Below, piece after piece: positions 31,521-41,608 of a stretch of 44,080 nt of DNA; positions within the stretch are counted from its first letter, which is position 1; each line of letters opens with the position of its first letter. The translations under genes and the position numbers were made by a program. The notes under the pieces were generated by a model, which saw nothing but the letters and a program-made list of their open reading frames with translations, ran no database searches and was not told the DNA's origin. The stretch covers positions 1 through 44,080 of the forward strand of contig NZ_UTKY01000042.1 in assembly GCF_900583165.1 (NCBI RefSeq), read 5' to 3'. The stretch comes from Pseudomonas viridiflava. GTDB lineage: Bacteria; Pseudomonadota; Gammaproteobacteria; Pseudomonadales; Pseudomonadaceae.

Positions 31521-32672
31521 ATGCAACTTAAGCCAGCTGTTACCGCTCTGGTCACTGCCGTCGCCCTGGCATCGCTGCTCAGCGGATGTAAAAAGGAAGA
31601 AGCGGCTCCGCCCGCTCAAGCCCCTCAGGTCGGCGTGGTCACCCTTCAACCGCAAGCCTTCACCTTGACCTCCGAGCTGCCGGGCCGCACCACGGCCTTC
31701 CGCATTGCGGAAGTTCGCCCTCAGGTCAACGGCATCATTCTCAAGCGGTTGTTCAAAGAAGGCGCCGACGTGAAGGAAGGGCAACAGCTCTACCAGATCG
31801 ACCCTTCGGTGTATGAAGCCACCCTCAAGAGCGCACAGGCCAGCCTGACCCAGACCAAGTCCATCTCCGATCGCTACAAGCAATTGGTGGATGAACAAGC
31901 CGTCAGCCGTCAGGAATACGACACCGCTGTCGCCAACCGCATGACTGCCGAAGCAAACGTTCAAACCGCCCAGATCAACGTGCGTTACACCAAGGTGTAC
32001 GCCCCGATCTCCGGGCGTATTGGCCGTTCTTCGGTGACCGAAGGCGCGCTGGTCAGCAATGGCCAGGCCGACTCTATGGCCGTTATCCAGCAACTGGACC
32101 CGATCTACGTCGACGTTACCCAGTCCTCAGCCGAAATGCTGAAGCTGCGCCGCGACCTGGAAAGCGGCCAACTGGAAAAAGCCGGTGCCAACGCCGCCAA
32201 GGTCAAGCTGACCCTGGAAGACGGCAGCGACTACGGTCAGGACGGCAAACTGGAATTCTCCGAAGTCTCGGTTGACCAGACTACCGGCTCCGTGACCCTG
32301 CGCGCCGTGTTCCCGAACCCTGACCACACCCTGCTGCCGGGCATGTTTGTGCATGCCCAACTGCAAGCTGGCGTGAACAGCAAGGCGATCCTGGCTCCGC
32401 AGCAAGGCGTGACCCGCGACCTCAAGGGCATCCCGACCGCATTGATCGTCAATGCCGACAACAAGGTTGAGCAGCGTCAATTGGTAGCCAACCGTACCGC
32501 CGGCGCCTACTGGCTGGTGGAAAAAGGCTTGAATGCCGGTGACCGTGTGATCACCGAAGGCTTGCAGTACGTCAAGCCGGGCGTTGAGGTCAAGGTCAAG
32601 GACGCTGACAACGCCAAGCCCGCCGGTACTGCTCCTGCTGCGCCTGCTGCCGCTGCTGGCAAAGGGGAGTAA
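31521..32672 (+). CDS. ttgA: RND efflux periplasmic adaptor TtgA/EmhA
   Basis: A 383-aa membrane-fusion lipoprotein. A signal peptide ends in the lipobox LLSGC, lipidated on the cysteine at about residue 24. The lipoyl-like halves (RPQVNGIILKRLFKEGADVKEGQQLYQIDPSVYEA), the alpha-helical hairpin (about 95-160), the VYAPISGRIGRSSVTEGALV block and the C-terminal membrane-proximal domain are all in order. The ATG at 31521 follows GAGGA. It joins TtgB in the inner membrane to TtgC in the outer membrane. The open frame further upstream contains no signal and is rejected. Confidence 0.95.
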   Translation: MQLKPAVTALVTAVALASLLSGCKKEEAAPPAQAPQVGVVTLQPQAFTLTSELPGRTTAFRIAEVRPQVNGIILKRLFKEGADVKEGQQLYQIDPSVYEATLKSAQASLTQTKSISDRYKQLVDEQAVSRQEYDTAVANRMTAEANVQTAQINVRYTKVYAPISGRIGRSSVTEGALVSNGQADSMAVIQQLDPIYVDVTQSSAEMLKLRRDLESGQLEKAGANAAKVKLTLEDGSDYGQDGKLEFSEVSVDQTTGSVTLRAVFPNPDHTLLPGMFVHAQLQAGVNSKAILAPQQGVTRDLKGIPTALIVNADNKVEQRQLVANRTAGAYWLVEKGLNAGDRVITEGLQYVKPGVEVKVKDADNAKPAGTAPAAPAAAAGKGE

Positions 32673-32675
32673 CCC

Positions 32676-35600
32676 ATGTCGAAATTTTTTATCGACCGTC
32701 CCATTTTCGCCTGGGTAATTGCCCTGGTGATCATGCTGGTCGGGGCACTGTCGATCCTGAAGTTGCCCATCAACCAATACCCGGCCATCGCGCCAACCGC
32801 CATTGATATCCAGGTGACCTACCCAGGCGCGTCCGCACAAACCGTGCAGGACACCGTGGTGCAGGTCATCGAGCAACAGCTCAACGGTATCGACAACCTG
32901 CGTTATGTCGCCTCGGACAGTAACTCCGACGGCAGCATGACCATCACCGCGACGTTCAACCAGGGTACCAACCCGGACATCGCCCAGGTTCAGGTGCAGA
33001 ACAAGCTCAACCTGGCGACCCCACTGCTGCCACAAGAAGTGCAGCAGCAGGGTATCCGCGTGACCAAGTCGGTGAAGAACTTCCTGATGGTGATCGGTCT
33101 GGTGTCGGAAGACGGCAGCATGACCAAGGACGACCTCTCCAACTACATCGTGTCCAACATCCAAGACCCGATCTCCCGTACCTCGGGGGTGGGTGACTTC
33201 CAGGTGTTCGGTTCGCAATACGCCATGCGTATCTGGCTCGACCCGGCCAAGCTGAACAACTACCAGTTGACCCCCGTTGACGTCAGCACTGCCATTGCAG
33301 CGCAGAACGTACAGGTGGCTACCGGTCAGTTGGGCGGCCTGCCTGCCCTGCCCGGCAACCAGCTGAACGCCACCATCATCGGCAAGACGCGCCTGCAAAC
33401 TGCCGAGCAGTTCGGCAACATCCTGATGAAGGTCAATGCCGACGGTTCCCAGGTTCGCCTGGGCGACGTCTCACGTATCGAACTGGGCGGCCAGAACTAC
33501 AGCATCAGCGCTCAGTTCAACGGCAAGCCGGCCTCGGGTATGGCGATCAAACTGGCGTCGGGCGCCAACGCCCTCGACACCGCCAAGGCCATCCGCGCCA
33601 CCGTGGCGTCGCTGGAGCCGTTCTTCCCGCCAGGCATGAAGGCGGTGGTGCCGTATGACACCACCCCTGTAGTGACCGAATCGATCTCCGGTGTGGTTCA
33701 CACCCTGGTCGAAGCGATCGTGCTGGTGTTCCTGGTGATGTTCCTGTTCCTGCAGAACTTCCGCGCCACCATCATCACCACCATGACCGTACCGGTGGTA
33801 TTGCTGGGTACCTTCGGGATCCTGGCGGCGTTTGGTTTCACCATCAACACCCTGACCATGTTCGGCATGATCCTGGCCATCGGCTTGCTGGTGGACGACG
33901 CCATCGTCGTGGTGGAAAACGTCGAGCGGGTCATGGCCGAGGAACACCTGTCGCCTAAAGAAGCGACGGTGAAATCCATGGGCCAGATCCAGGGCGCCCT
34001 GGTAGGTATTGCCTTGGTACTGTCGGCGGTACTGCTGCCGATGGCGTTCTTCGGTGGTTCCACCGGTGTGATCTACAAACAGTTCTCCATCACCATCGTT
34101 TCGGCCATGGCATTGTCGGTACTGGTTGCCCTGATCTTCACCCCGGCTTTGTGCGCCACCATGCTCAAGCCGATCGACCCGGAAAAACACGGCCAACCCA
34201 AGCGTGGTTTCTTTGGCTGGTTCAACCGCACCTTCGACCGTGGCGTACTGAGCTACGAGCGCGGCGTGGGCAACATGATCAAGCACAAGATCCCGGCGTT
34301 CCTGGTGTATGCACTGATCGTCGCCGGCATGATCTGGCTGTTCATGCGCATCCCGGCGGCGTTCCTGCCCGACGAAGACCAGGGCGTGATCTTTGCCCAG
34401 GTGCAAACACCGGTAGGTTCTTCGGCTGAGCGTACGCAGAAAGTCATCGACGACATGCGCGCCTACTTGCTCAACGACAAGGAAGGCGAGCCTGGCGAAG
34501 GCAAAGGCGTGAAATCGGTGTTTACCGTAAACGGCTTCAACTTCGCCGGTCGTGGCCAAAGCTCGGGCCTGGCGTTCGTGATGCTCAAGTCATGGGATGA
34601 GCGGGACGCGTCCAACTCGGTATTCGAGATTGCCAAGCGCGCCCAAGGCTACTTCATGCAGACGTTCCAGGACGCCATGGTATTTGCCATCGTGCCGCCG
34701 TCTGTATTGGAATTGGGTAACGCCACCGGCTTCGACGTGTTCCTGCAAGACCAGGGCGGTGTCGGCCATGAGAAATTGATGGCTGCACGTAACCAGTTCC
34801 TCGGCCTGGCTGCACAAAGCAAGATCCTCGCTGGCGTGCGCCCTAACGGCGTGAACGACGAGCCGCAGTACGAGCTCACCGTTGACGACGAGAAGGCCAG
34901 CGCCCAAGGCATCACGCTGTCGAACATCAACCAGACCCTGGCGATCGCCTTGGGTGGTAGCTACGTCAACGACTTCATCGACCGCGGTCGGGTGAAGAAA
35001 GTGTACGTGCAAGGTGAAGCCGCCAGCCGCATGTCGCCTGAAGACCTGAACAAATGGTACGTGCGCAGCGACTCCGGGAAGATGGTGCCGTTGTCGGCCA
35101 TCGCCTCGGGCAAGTGGATCTTCGGTTCGCCCAAGCTCTCGCGCTACAACGGTGTAGCGGCGATGGAAATCCTCGGTACGCCGGCACCGGGTTACAGTAC
35201 CGGCGACGCCATGGCTGAAGTCGAGCGCATCGCCAAGCAACTGCCGGCGGGTATCGGCTATGCGTGGACGGGCTTGTCGTACGAAGAACGTCTGTCGGGC
35301 TCCCAGGCACCGGCGTTGTACGCACTGTCGCTGCTGGTGGTGTTCCTCTGCCTTGCAGCCCTGTACGAAAGCTGGTCGATCCCGATCGCGGTAGTCCTGG
35401 TAGTGCCGTTGGGCGTGGTGGGTGCGTTGATTGCCACCAGCATGCGTGGCTTGTCCAACGACGTGTTCTTCCAGGTGGGCTTGTTGGTGACGGTGGGCCT
35501 GGCGGCGAAAAACGCCATCCTGATCGTGGAGTTCGCCAAAGAGCTACATGAGCAAGGCAAAGGCGTGATCGAGGCGGCTATCGAAGCGTCCCGTATGCGT

Positions 35601-35837
35601 CTGCGCCCGATCATCATGACTTCCATGGCATTCATCCTCGGCGTACTGCCGTTGGCGATCTCCTCGGGTGCCGGTTCAGGCAGCCAGCACGCCATCGGTA
35701 CCGGCGTAATTGGCGGTATGATCACGGCCACTGTGTTGGCGATCTTCTGGGTACCGTTGTTCTTCGCAACCGTGTCCGCCATCGGCGACCGTAAAAAGAC
35801 TGAACCCAAGCAAACTCCTAAAGAGGCTGGCCAATGA
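32676..35837 (+). CDS. ttgB: RND multidrug efflux pump TtgB/EmhB
   Basis: A 1053-aa HAE1-family RND transporter, full length. It begins [20 protein letters not shown] and has the 12-helix layout with two large periplasmic loops (about 40-335 and 565-870). The TM4 proton-relay pair Asp407-Asp408 is in [14 protein letters not shown], and the TM10 lysine is in [13 protein letters not shown]. It is driven by the proton gradient and exports antibiotics, solvents and aromatic compounds. It starts 3 bp after ttgA ends and overlaps ttgC by ATGA. EmhB of P. fluorescens, which exports polycyclic aromatics, is the closest comparison I can recall. Confidence 0.96.
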   Translation: MSKFFIDRPIFAWVIALVIMLVGALSILKLPINQYPAIAPTAIDIQVTYPGASAQTVQDTVVQVIEQQLNGIDNLRYVASDSNSDGSMTITATFNQGTNPDIAQVQVQNKLNLATPLLPQEVQQQGIRVTKSVKNFLMVIGLVSEDGSMTKDDLSNYIVSNIQDPISRTSGVGDFQVFGSQYAMRIWLDPAKLNNYQLTPVDVSTAIAAQNVQVATGQLGGLPALPGNQLNATIIGKTRLQTAEQFGNILMKVNADGSQVRLGDVSRIELGGQNYSISAQFNGKPASGMAIKLASGANALDTAKAIRATVASLEPFFPPGMKAVVPYDTTPVVTESISGVVHTLVEAIVLVFLVMFLFLQNFRATIITTMTVPVVLLGTFGILAAFGFTINTLTMFGMILAIGLLVDDAIVVVENVERVMAEEHLSPKEATVKSMGQIQGALVGIALVLSAVLLPMAFFGGSTGVIYKQFSITIVSAMALSVLVALIFTPALCATMLKPIDPEKHGQPKRGFFGWFNRTFDRGVLSYERGVGNMIKHKIPAFLVYALIVAGMIWLFMRIPAAFLPDEDQGVIFAQVQTPVGSSAERTQKVIDDMRAYLLNDKEGEPGEGKGVKSVFTVNGFNFAGRGQSSGLAFVMLKSWDERDASNSVFEIAKRAQGYFMQTFQDAMVFAIVPPSVLELGNATGFDVFLQDQGGVGHEKLMAARNQFLGLAAQSKILAGVRPNGVNDEPQYELTVDDEKASAQGITLSNINQTLAIALGGSYVNDFIDRGRVKKVYVQGEAASRMSPEDLNKWYVRSDSGKMVPLSAIASGKWIFGSPKLSRYNGVAAMEILGTPAPGYSTGDAMAEVERIAKQLPAGIGYAWTGLSYEERLSGSQAPALYALSLLVVFLCLAALYESWSIPIAVVLVVPLGVVGALIATSMRGLSNDVFFQVGLLVTVGLAAKNAILIVEFAKELHEQGKGVIEAAIEASRMRLRPIIMTSMAFILGVLPLAISSGAGSGSQHAIGTGVIGGMITATVLAIFWVPLFFATVSAIGDRKKTEPKQTPKEAGQ

Positions 35838-37291
35838 GCAAGTCGCTCCTTTCCTTAGCCGTCACCGCCTTCGTGCTCAGTGGCTGCTCGCTGATACCTG
35901 ACTATCAGCGCCCCGAAGCGCCGGTAGCCGCACAGTTCCCGCAGGGGCCGGCGTATTCGTCGGCCCAGGCGCCGAACCAGGCGGCTGCCGAGCAGGGCTG
36001 GAAGCAATTTTTCCATGACCCTGCCCTGCAACAGCTGATCCAGGTGGCGCTCGAAAACAACCGCGACCTGCGGGTCGCGGCCCTGAACATCGACGCCTAC
36101 GCCGCGCAGTACCGCATCCAGCGCGCTGACCTGTTCCCAGCCGTCTCGGCCACGGGCAGCGGCAGCCGCCAGCGTGTACCGGCGCGTGCCTCGCAGACTG
36201 GCGAAGCCGGCATCACCAGCTCGTATTCGGCCACCCTCGGGATCAGCTCATATGAGCTGGATCTGTTCGGTCGTGTGCGCAGCCTGAGTGAACAAGCGTT
36301 GCAACAATACTTCGCCACCGAAGAAGCGCGGCGCAGTACCCAGATCAGCCTGGTGGCCAACGTGGCCACCGCCTACGTGACCTGGCAGGCCGACAAAGAG
36401 CTGCTCAAACTGACCCAGGACACCCTGGGTGCATTTGAGCAGAGCTTCAAGCTGACCTCGCGCAGCGCTGAAGTCGGCGTAGCCTCGGCCCTCGACCTGA
36501 GCCAGGCGCGGACCTCGGTGGAAAACGCCCGGGTTGCCCTGGCGCGTTACACCCGCCAGGTGGCCCAGGACGAAAACAGCCTGACGCTACTGCTGGGCAC
36601 CGGTCTGCCGGCGAATATCGCCAGCAAGCCACTGTCGGATGACCTGCTCAGCGAAGTGCCGGCCGGCTTGCCGTCTGACCTGCTGCAACGTCGTCCCGAC
36701 ATCCTGCAGGCCGAGTACAACCTCAAGGCCGCCAACGCCAACATCGGCGCCGCCCGTGCAGCGTTCTTCCCGAGCATCAGTTTGACGGCCAACGCCGGCA
36801 CCCTGAGCCCGGACCTGGGCGGCCTGTTCAAAGGCGGCTCGGGCACCTGGTCATTTGCCCCGCAGATCAACATCCCGATCTTCAACGCCGGTAGCCTGCG
36901 CGCAAGCCTGGACTACTCGAAGATCCAGAAAGAGATCAACGTGGCGAACTACGAGAAGGCGATTCAGACTGGCTTCCAGGAAGTGTCCGATGGCCTCGCC
37001 GCACGTGAGACCTACAAGGAGCAGCTCGAGGCCCAGCGTGGCTTCGTCGCCGCCAACCAGGACTACTATCGCCTGGCCGAGCGTCGTTACCGCATTGGTG
37101 TCGACAGTAACTTGACGTTCCTCGACGCCCAGCGCCAACTGTTCAGTGCCCAGCAATCACTGATCACCGATCGCCTGGCGCAGCTCACTAGCGAGGTCAA
37201 CCTGTACAAGGCCCTCGGCGGTGGCTGGAACGCGCAGACGGCGCAGAACGAGCCGTTGAAAGAGCAAGCTCCGGAACTGAAGTTGTTCTGA
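35834..37291 (+). CDS. ttgC: Outer-membrane efflux channel TtgC/EmhC (OprM family)
   Basis: A 485-aa outer-membrane factor lipoprotein. The lipobox LSGC places the acylated cysteine at 18 ([18 protein letters not shown]). Two OEP repeats follow, with the coiled-coil helices and the conserved [27 protein letters not shown] linker at the middle and [13 protein letters not shown] in the first repeat. The start overlaps the ttgB stop (ATGA). It forms the trimeric exit duct for TtgAB. A strong terminator follows 15 bp after the stop. Confidence 0.95.
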   Translation: MSKSLLSLAVTAFVLSGCSLIPDYQRPEAPVAAQFPQGPAYSSAQAPNQAAAEQGWKQFFHDPALQQLIQVALENNRDLRVAALNIDAYAAQYRIQRADLFPAVSATGSGSRQRVPARASQTGEAGITSSYSATLGISSYELDLFGRVRSLSEQALQQYFATEEARRSTQISLVANVATAYVTWQADKELLKLTQDTLGAFEQSFKLTSRSAEVGVASALDLSQARTSVENARVALARYTRQVAQDENSLTLLLGTGLPANIASKPLSDDLLSEVPAGLPSDLLQRRPDILQAEYNLKAANANIGAARAAFFPSISLTANAGTLSPDLGGLFKGGSGTWSFAPQINIPIFNAGSLRASLDYSKIQKEINVANYEKAIQTGFQEVSDGLAARETYKEQLEAQRGFVAANQDYYRLAERRYRIGVDSNLTFLDAQRQLFSAQQSLITDRLAQLTSEVNLYKALGGGWNAQTAQNEPLKEQAPELKLF

Positions 37292-37305
37292 TCGCGCTGA
37301 TGTAA

Positions 37306-37342
37306 ACAAAAAACCGCTTTCGTTACCGGAAGCGGTTTTTTT
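37306..37342. terminator. Intrinsic terminator of ttgABC
   Basis: CCGCTT (37314-37319) pairs with AAGCGG (37330-37335), extended by the A-run before and the T-run after (seven T). The structure is symmetrical enough to act in both directions and also ends transcription from the convergent orphan gene. Confidence 0.9.
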
Positions 37343-37436
37343 ATGCCCACACATCCGATGTCAGGGGGTAGATCTCATCGCCTGGACACACTCAGAGCTG
37401 ACAACTCGTATCAAGCGTTGACACTTTGAAACGGCG

Positions 37437-37916
37437 TTAAAGGGGAGCTTCGATATCTAATTGGTACCCAAACACGCCGATCTCTCGAGCTGGAACTTGG
37501 CTGTTTTCGAAGAAGTGGAAGAAAAACTGCACGCTCAAATACAACCGTCCGTTAACTTCACTTAGCCTCATGACTTTCATTTCACCTGATTTAATATCGT
37601 CTTGCGGATAGCCAACGAATCCACGCATCGTAAATCCGCCTTCAATTTCCCCTTCGTCAGGAATGGTTCTGATCGGATAAACCCTCAGGTATTCCAGCGG
37701 GACTGGTCCACGCAAAACCAATTCATCGTCTGGGGAGTCCGACCCTATCGGCCTCAGCCTGATAAAAAAATAGTTGCTCGTGCGATAAAAGTAGATTTGT
37801 TGGAAATCAATCTTGGTCGCACGTTCTCCATTGATATCCAACTGGCCACTGAAACTCCCCTCAACGGGATCGAGTTTTTCGTAATCAGCGATGGGCCTAC
37901 CTTTTTGATCATCCAT
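37437..37916 (-). CDS. Hypothetical protein, AT-richer orphan
   Basis: A 159-aa soluble protein, MDDQKGRPIADYEKLDPVE..., rich in aromatic residues and acidic, with no signal peptide or transmembrane helix. I recognise no family. GAGG lies 5 bases before the ATG. Codon use is visibly more AT-rich than its neighbours (for example Leu, Ile and Phe codons ending in A or T), which suggests recent arrival. It sits alone, convergent with ttgC, with AT-rich flanks on both sides. A second protein-like frame on the other strand (37602-37943) is a shadow. Confidence 0.7.
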   Translation of the reverse strand: MDDQKGRPIADYEKLDPVEGSFSGQLDINGERATKIDFQQIYFYRTSNYFFIRLRPIGSDSPDDELVLRGPVPLEYLRVYPIRTIPDEGEIEGGFTMRGFVGYPQDDIKSGEMKVMRLSEVNGRLYLSVQFFFHFFENSQVPAREIGVFGYQLDIEAPL

Positions 37917-38021
37917 CTCACACCTCTAACAGTTAAACCATGATTCTATAAAGTAGGTCTGTCGAAACACTGCCACAACTGTCAACTCTCACAGGTAGGC
38001 CGTCGTCACTGGCCGGCATTA

Positions 38022-38042
38022 GGGCTTGCCCCCTCCCACATT
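38022..38042. repeat. REP remnant
   Basis: CCCCCTCCCACATT matches the end of the REP arm complement seen elsewhere (GCAAGCCCCCTCCCACATT), but the inner bases read GGGCTTG instead of GGCAAG and no partner arm is found. It looks like a degraded or recombined REP, about 100 bp before the hscC start. Confidence 0.6.
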
Positions 38043-38138
38043 CAAGCCCCCACCAACCCTGCCGCCTTGCATTTGGCTCAACCTTTCAGGATAAAATTGG
38101 TCACAGATTCTTACAGACCACAGAGGGAGCTTGTCGTA

Positions 38139-39836
38139 ATGATCGTAGGAATCGACCTGGGGACCACCAACAGTCTCGCAGCGGTATGGCGCGGTGATGC
38201 CGCCGAATTGGTGCCCAATGCCCTTGGCCAGTTGCTGACCCCAAGCGTGGTCGGCCTGGATGACCAAGGCCGCATCCTGGTAGGCCAAGCCGCCAAAGAG
38301 CGCCTGCATACCCACCCGCACCTGACCACGTCGCTGTTCAAGCGTTATATGGGCAGCGCCACCGAAGTGCGCCTGGGCGATAAATCGTTCCGCCCGGAAG
38401 AACTCTCCGCGCTGGTACTCAAAAGCCTCAAGGAAGACATCGAACGCACCTACGGTCAAAGCGTCACCGACGCCGTGATCAGCGTGCCCGCCTATTTCAG
38501 CGACGGCCAACGCAAGGCCACGCGCATTGCCGGCGAACTGGCCGGGCTTAACGTCGACAAGCTGATCAACGAACCCACCGCCGCTGCCCTCGCCTACGGC
38601 CTGCATCAGCGCGATAAAGAAACCTCGTTTCTGGTATTCGACCTCGGCGGCGGCACCTTCGACGTGTCGATCATCGAGCTGTTCGACGGGGTGATGGAAG
38701 TGCGCGCCAGCGCGGGCGATAACTTCCTCGGCGGCGAAGACTTCGACACCCTGCTGCTGGAACATTTCGTCGACAGCCAGCGCAATGCCGAGGGCTTCCC
38801 GCCCACCAGCAGCGTGCTGCAAGCCCTGCGTCGTGAAGCCGAGCGTGTACGCAAAGCCTTAGGCCAGGACGACAGCGCCGACTTCGCGCTGCGCGTCGAC
38901 GGCCAGCAATGGGTCAAGACCATCACCCAGCAAGAACTCGCCAAACTCTATATCCCGCTGCTGGAACGCCTGCGTGCGCCGATCGAGCGGGCCCTGCGCG
39001 ATGCGCGAATTCGGGTCGGCGACCTGGATGAAATCCTGCTGGTCGGCGGTACCACGCGCATGCCGCTGGTGCGTAAACTCGCCGCTGGGTTGTTCGGCCG
39101 TTTCCCGTCCATCAGCCTCGACCCCGACCAAGTGGTTGCCCATGGCGCCGCGATCCAGGCCGCGCTCAAAGCCCGCTCGGCAGCTTTGGAAGAAGTGGTG
39201 CTGACCGACGTCTGCCCCTACACCCTGGGCATCGAAACTTCAAACCAGTATGGCGGCCATATCGAAAGCGGCCACTACCTGCCGTTGATCGAACGCAACA
39301 GCAGCGTGCCGGTCAGCCGGGTCAAGAGCGTGGTCACCCTGCACGACAACCAGAGCCAGGTGCTGCTCAAGATCTACCAGGGCGAAAGCCGCCTGGTGAA
39401 GGACAACATTGAGCTGGGCCAACTGGACATTGCCGTGCCCAAGCGCAAGGCCGGCGAGGTATCGCTGGATGTGCGCTTCACCTACGACAACAACGGCCTG
39501 CTGGAAGCCCAGGTGAATATCCCGCTGACGGGCGAACAACATTCGTTGGTGATCGAGAACAACCCTGGCGTGTTGAGCCCGGAAGAAATCCAGCAACGCC
39601 TGCAAGCCCTGGCACAGTTGAAGGTTCACCCCCGCGACCAGCAGGTCAACACCGTGCTCACCGCCCGTCTCGAACGGCTCTACCAGGAAAGCCTCGGCGA
39701 CCTGCGTGAGCAACTGGGACACTGGGCCGGGCAGTTCCAGCAGGTGCTCGATACCCAGGACGAACGCCGCATCCGCGACGCCCGCAGTGAACTGACCCGT
39801 CAACTTGAGCAGCTCGACAACGGATTCTGGCGCTAG
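38139..39836 (+). CDS. hscC: Hsp70-family chaperone HscC
   Basis: A 565-aa Hsp70 homologue, shorter than DnaK and close to HscC. The ATPase domain has the phosphate loops [14 protein letters not shown] (4-17) and [11 protein letters not shown] (about 187-197), and the [13 protein letters not shown] segment. The substrate-binding beta domain (about 375-490) ends before a short helical lid. The ATG at 38139 follows AGAGGGAGC; an open frame from 38067 is unsupported. It starts 222 bp downstream of the start of the orphan gene, on the other strand. The next gene is a membrane J-like protein, as in E. coli hscC with djlC, so the two probably form a chaperone/co-chaperone pair. Confidence 0.93.
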   Translation: MIVGIDLGTTNSLAAVWRGDAAELVPNALGQLLTPSVVGLDDQGRILVGQAAKERLHTHPHLTTSLFKRYMGSATEVRLGDKSFRPEELSALVLKSLKEDIERTYGQSVTDAVISVPAYFSDGQRKATRIAGELAGLNVDKLINEPTAAALAYGLHQRDKETSFLVFDLGGGTFDVSIIELFDGVMEVRASAGDNFLGGEDFDTLLLEHFVDSQRNAEGFPPTSSVLQALRREAERVRKALGQDDSADFALRVDGQQWVKTITQQELAKLYIPLLERLRAPIERALRDARIRVGDLDEILLVGGTTRMPLVRKLAAGLFGRFPSISLDPDQVVAHGAAIQAALKARSAALEEVVLTDVCPYTLGIETSNQYGGHIESGHYLPLIERNSSVPVSRVKSVVTLHDNQSQVLLKIYQGESRLVKDNIELGQLDIAVPKRKAGEVSLDVRFTYDNNGLLEAQVNIPLTGEQHSLVIENNPGVLSPEEIQQRLQALAQLKVHPRDQQVNTVLTARLERLYQESLGDLREQLGHWAGQFQQVLDTQDERRIRDARSELTRQLEQLDNGFWR

Positions 39837-39848
39837 GGGGAACACCAC

Positions 39849-41465
39849 ATGGACTGCTGGACCCTGCTGCAACTGCCGGAAGAGGCCGACGAGCGCACCA
39901 TCAAGCGCACCTATGCGCGGCTGCTCAAAAGCTGCCGCCCGGACGATGACGCCGAAGGTTTCCAGCGCCTGCGCGAAGCCTATGAGGAAGCGCTGGCCTA
40001 TTCACGCTGGCGCGCCGACTGGGAAGAAGACGACACCACCGTTCAAGCCCCTGTGGCCGAACAGGCCTACGGCAACCTCAACGACCTCGCCGAGCTGATG
40101 GACGTCAGCGCCCTGCACCCAGCGCCCTTCGAAACGCCACAAGCCGACCCGGCACACACCCTGCTCAGCGGCCTCAACGCCAGCAACTTCAAGGAACGCT
40201 GGGTCTTGTCCATTCAACAGGACTGTACCGACGCCTTCCAGGCCGGCCTGCTGCGTCATTGCTTCGATAAGCCAAGTGAGCGCGTTGAGATTGCCAGCTG
40301 GGCAGTGCAGCACCTGGAGTGGCTGACGCCCTGGCAACAGGTCGCTATGACACCCTGGCAGCACGACACACTGACCAGCGAGTTGCTGCAGGAATACCGC
40401 AACATCTTGCACAATCTGCTGGAGCAAAAGGACGAACGCGCATTCATCAACCAACTGACGCAATACAGCAACCAGCCCTGGCTGCGGGTGTTCGACCTGC
40501 AGCAACAGTGGCAACGCATCGTGCTGCAACTGCTGCACGACAGCCAATGGAGCGTGCCGCTGTTCGAGCGGGTGTGCCAGGCGTTTGGCTGGGACGACCA
40601 AAAAGGTGTATTCCCGGAGCCCGCCTGGATGTGGCGCGAACTGGTCTCGCGCTGCGAGCAGGAAAGCTTTTTCGCCAACCTGCAAGACAAGGCTCCAGAG
40701 ATGCGTCACCCGCCTGCCGACGCCCAGGCCGCGCGCCTGTTGCTCACACCGATGTCGGCCAGCCAACAAAAACGCATGATCGACGGCTTTGGCGAACACG
40801 AATGGAACGCCTGCCAGCACCTGAGCGAAGTCCTTACCTGGCGCTACCCGCAGTTGCTTGAACGGCTGCCAAATTCCGATGCGTTTTTCTGGCGCAAGTT
40901 TGTCCCGCGGCCGATCTACACCCAGGTGCTGATTCGCCTGTGGGGCGTGTTCGCCCTCGGCTTTCTGCTGAGCCTGACCAAGCCCCAGCCCGAAGTGCTG
41001 GATGCTCGCTCGATTATTCTCTTTCTCCTGCTGGCGCTCGTCCCGGCGGGCATCGGTTTTCGCGTCACCCAGTTCTGGGCCAGCATCAGCTCAAGCTTCC
41101 GGGTGCCCGACCTGTGGCTGAGCCAACACCTGATCCCCAAGCGCCTGAACCCCAACCAGTATTGGCTGATCATCCGCCACGGCCTACCCCAAGCAATCAT
41201 GCTGGTGGCCTGCGGGCTGATGGCGGGTGTACTGGGCATGGTCACCTATGCCGGCGCCCTGCTGCTCAACCTGCTGCACACCAAACGCATCGGCCAGATC
41301 AGCCATAAATTCAGCCAAGGCTACCCATGGCTGAACGGCCTGCACTGGGCGTTCTGGAGCCCATTGCAAGCGGCGTTTCTGGTGGTGATGGTGGCGGTGA
41401 TCGTTGTCGCGCAACATTACTTGCCGTCGGTGCCGTGGACTCACTTTGATCCGCCCAAGCCATAA
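39849..41465 (+). CDS. Membrane-anchored J-domain-like protein (DjlB/DjlC type)
   Basis: A 538-aa protein 12 bp after hscC. The N-terminal about 50 residues resemble a J domain (MDCWTLLQLPEEADERTIKRTYARLLKSCRPDDDAEGFQRLREAYEEAL). The diagnostic HPD is RPD here, so the histidine is replaced. A long soluble middle region (about 60-340), helical and rich in Gln, Trp and Leu, has no recognised domain. The C-terminus has about four transmembrane helices (about 358-375, 387-404, 438-470 and 500-525). E. coli DjlB/DjlC have this layout and partner HscC. Whether the R substitution still stimulates ATPase is not visible. Confidence 0.82.
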   Translation: MDCWTLLQLPEEADERTIKRTYARLLKSCRPDDDAEGFQRLREAYEEALAYSRWRADWEEDDTTVQAPVAEQAYGNLNDLAELMDVSALHPAPFETPQADPAHTLLSGLNASNFKERWVLSIQQDCTDAFQAGLLRHCFDKPSERVEIASWAVQHLEWLTPWQQVAMTPWQHDTLTSELLQEYRNILHNLLEQKDERAFINQLTQYSNQPWLRVFDLQQQWQRIVLQLLHDSQWSVPLFERVCQAFGWDDQKGVFPEPAWMWRELVSRCEQESFFANLQDKAPEMRHPPADAQAARLLLTPMSASQQKRMIDGFGEHEWNACQHLSEVLTWRYPQLLERLPNSDAFFWRKFVPRPIYTQVLIRLWGVFALGFLLSLTKPQPEVLDARSIILFLLLALVPAGIGFRVTQFWASISSSFRVPDLWLSQHLIPKRLNPNQYWLIIRHGLPQAIMLVACGLMAGVLGMVTYAGALLLNLLHTKRIGQISHKFSQGYPWLNGLHWAFWSPLQAAFLVVMVAVIVVAQHYLPSVPWTHFDPPKP

Positions 41466-41474
41466 CCCAAAATG

Positions 41475-41492
41475 CCGGGCCCTAGTGCCCGG
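41475..41492 (+). terminator. Hairpin after the J-protein gene
   Basis: CCGGGC-CCTAGT-GCCCGG is a 6-bp perfect GC stem with a 6-nt loop, 9 bp after the stop codon, followed by TAAAGTT. The T-run is poor, so this is a weak terminator call. Confidence 0.45.
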
Positions 41493-41608
41493 TAAAGTTG
41501 CGTTCGATCATCGCCCACAACCCACCCTCCCCCACTTTCACCGCCCCCGCACCGCCCCGCACCATGGCCCGCACCTGCATAACCCCAATAACAACAGGTC
41601 TCTACGCC

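Noticed and set aside
32127..34559. Two long open frames (423 and 362 aa) opposite ttgA/ttgB
   Set aside because: Antisense shadows of the RND genes; composition is His/Gln/Asp/Val rich without domains.
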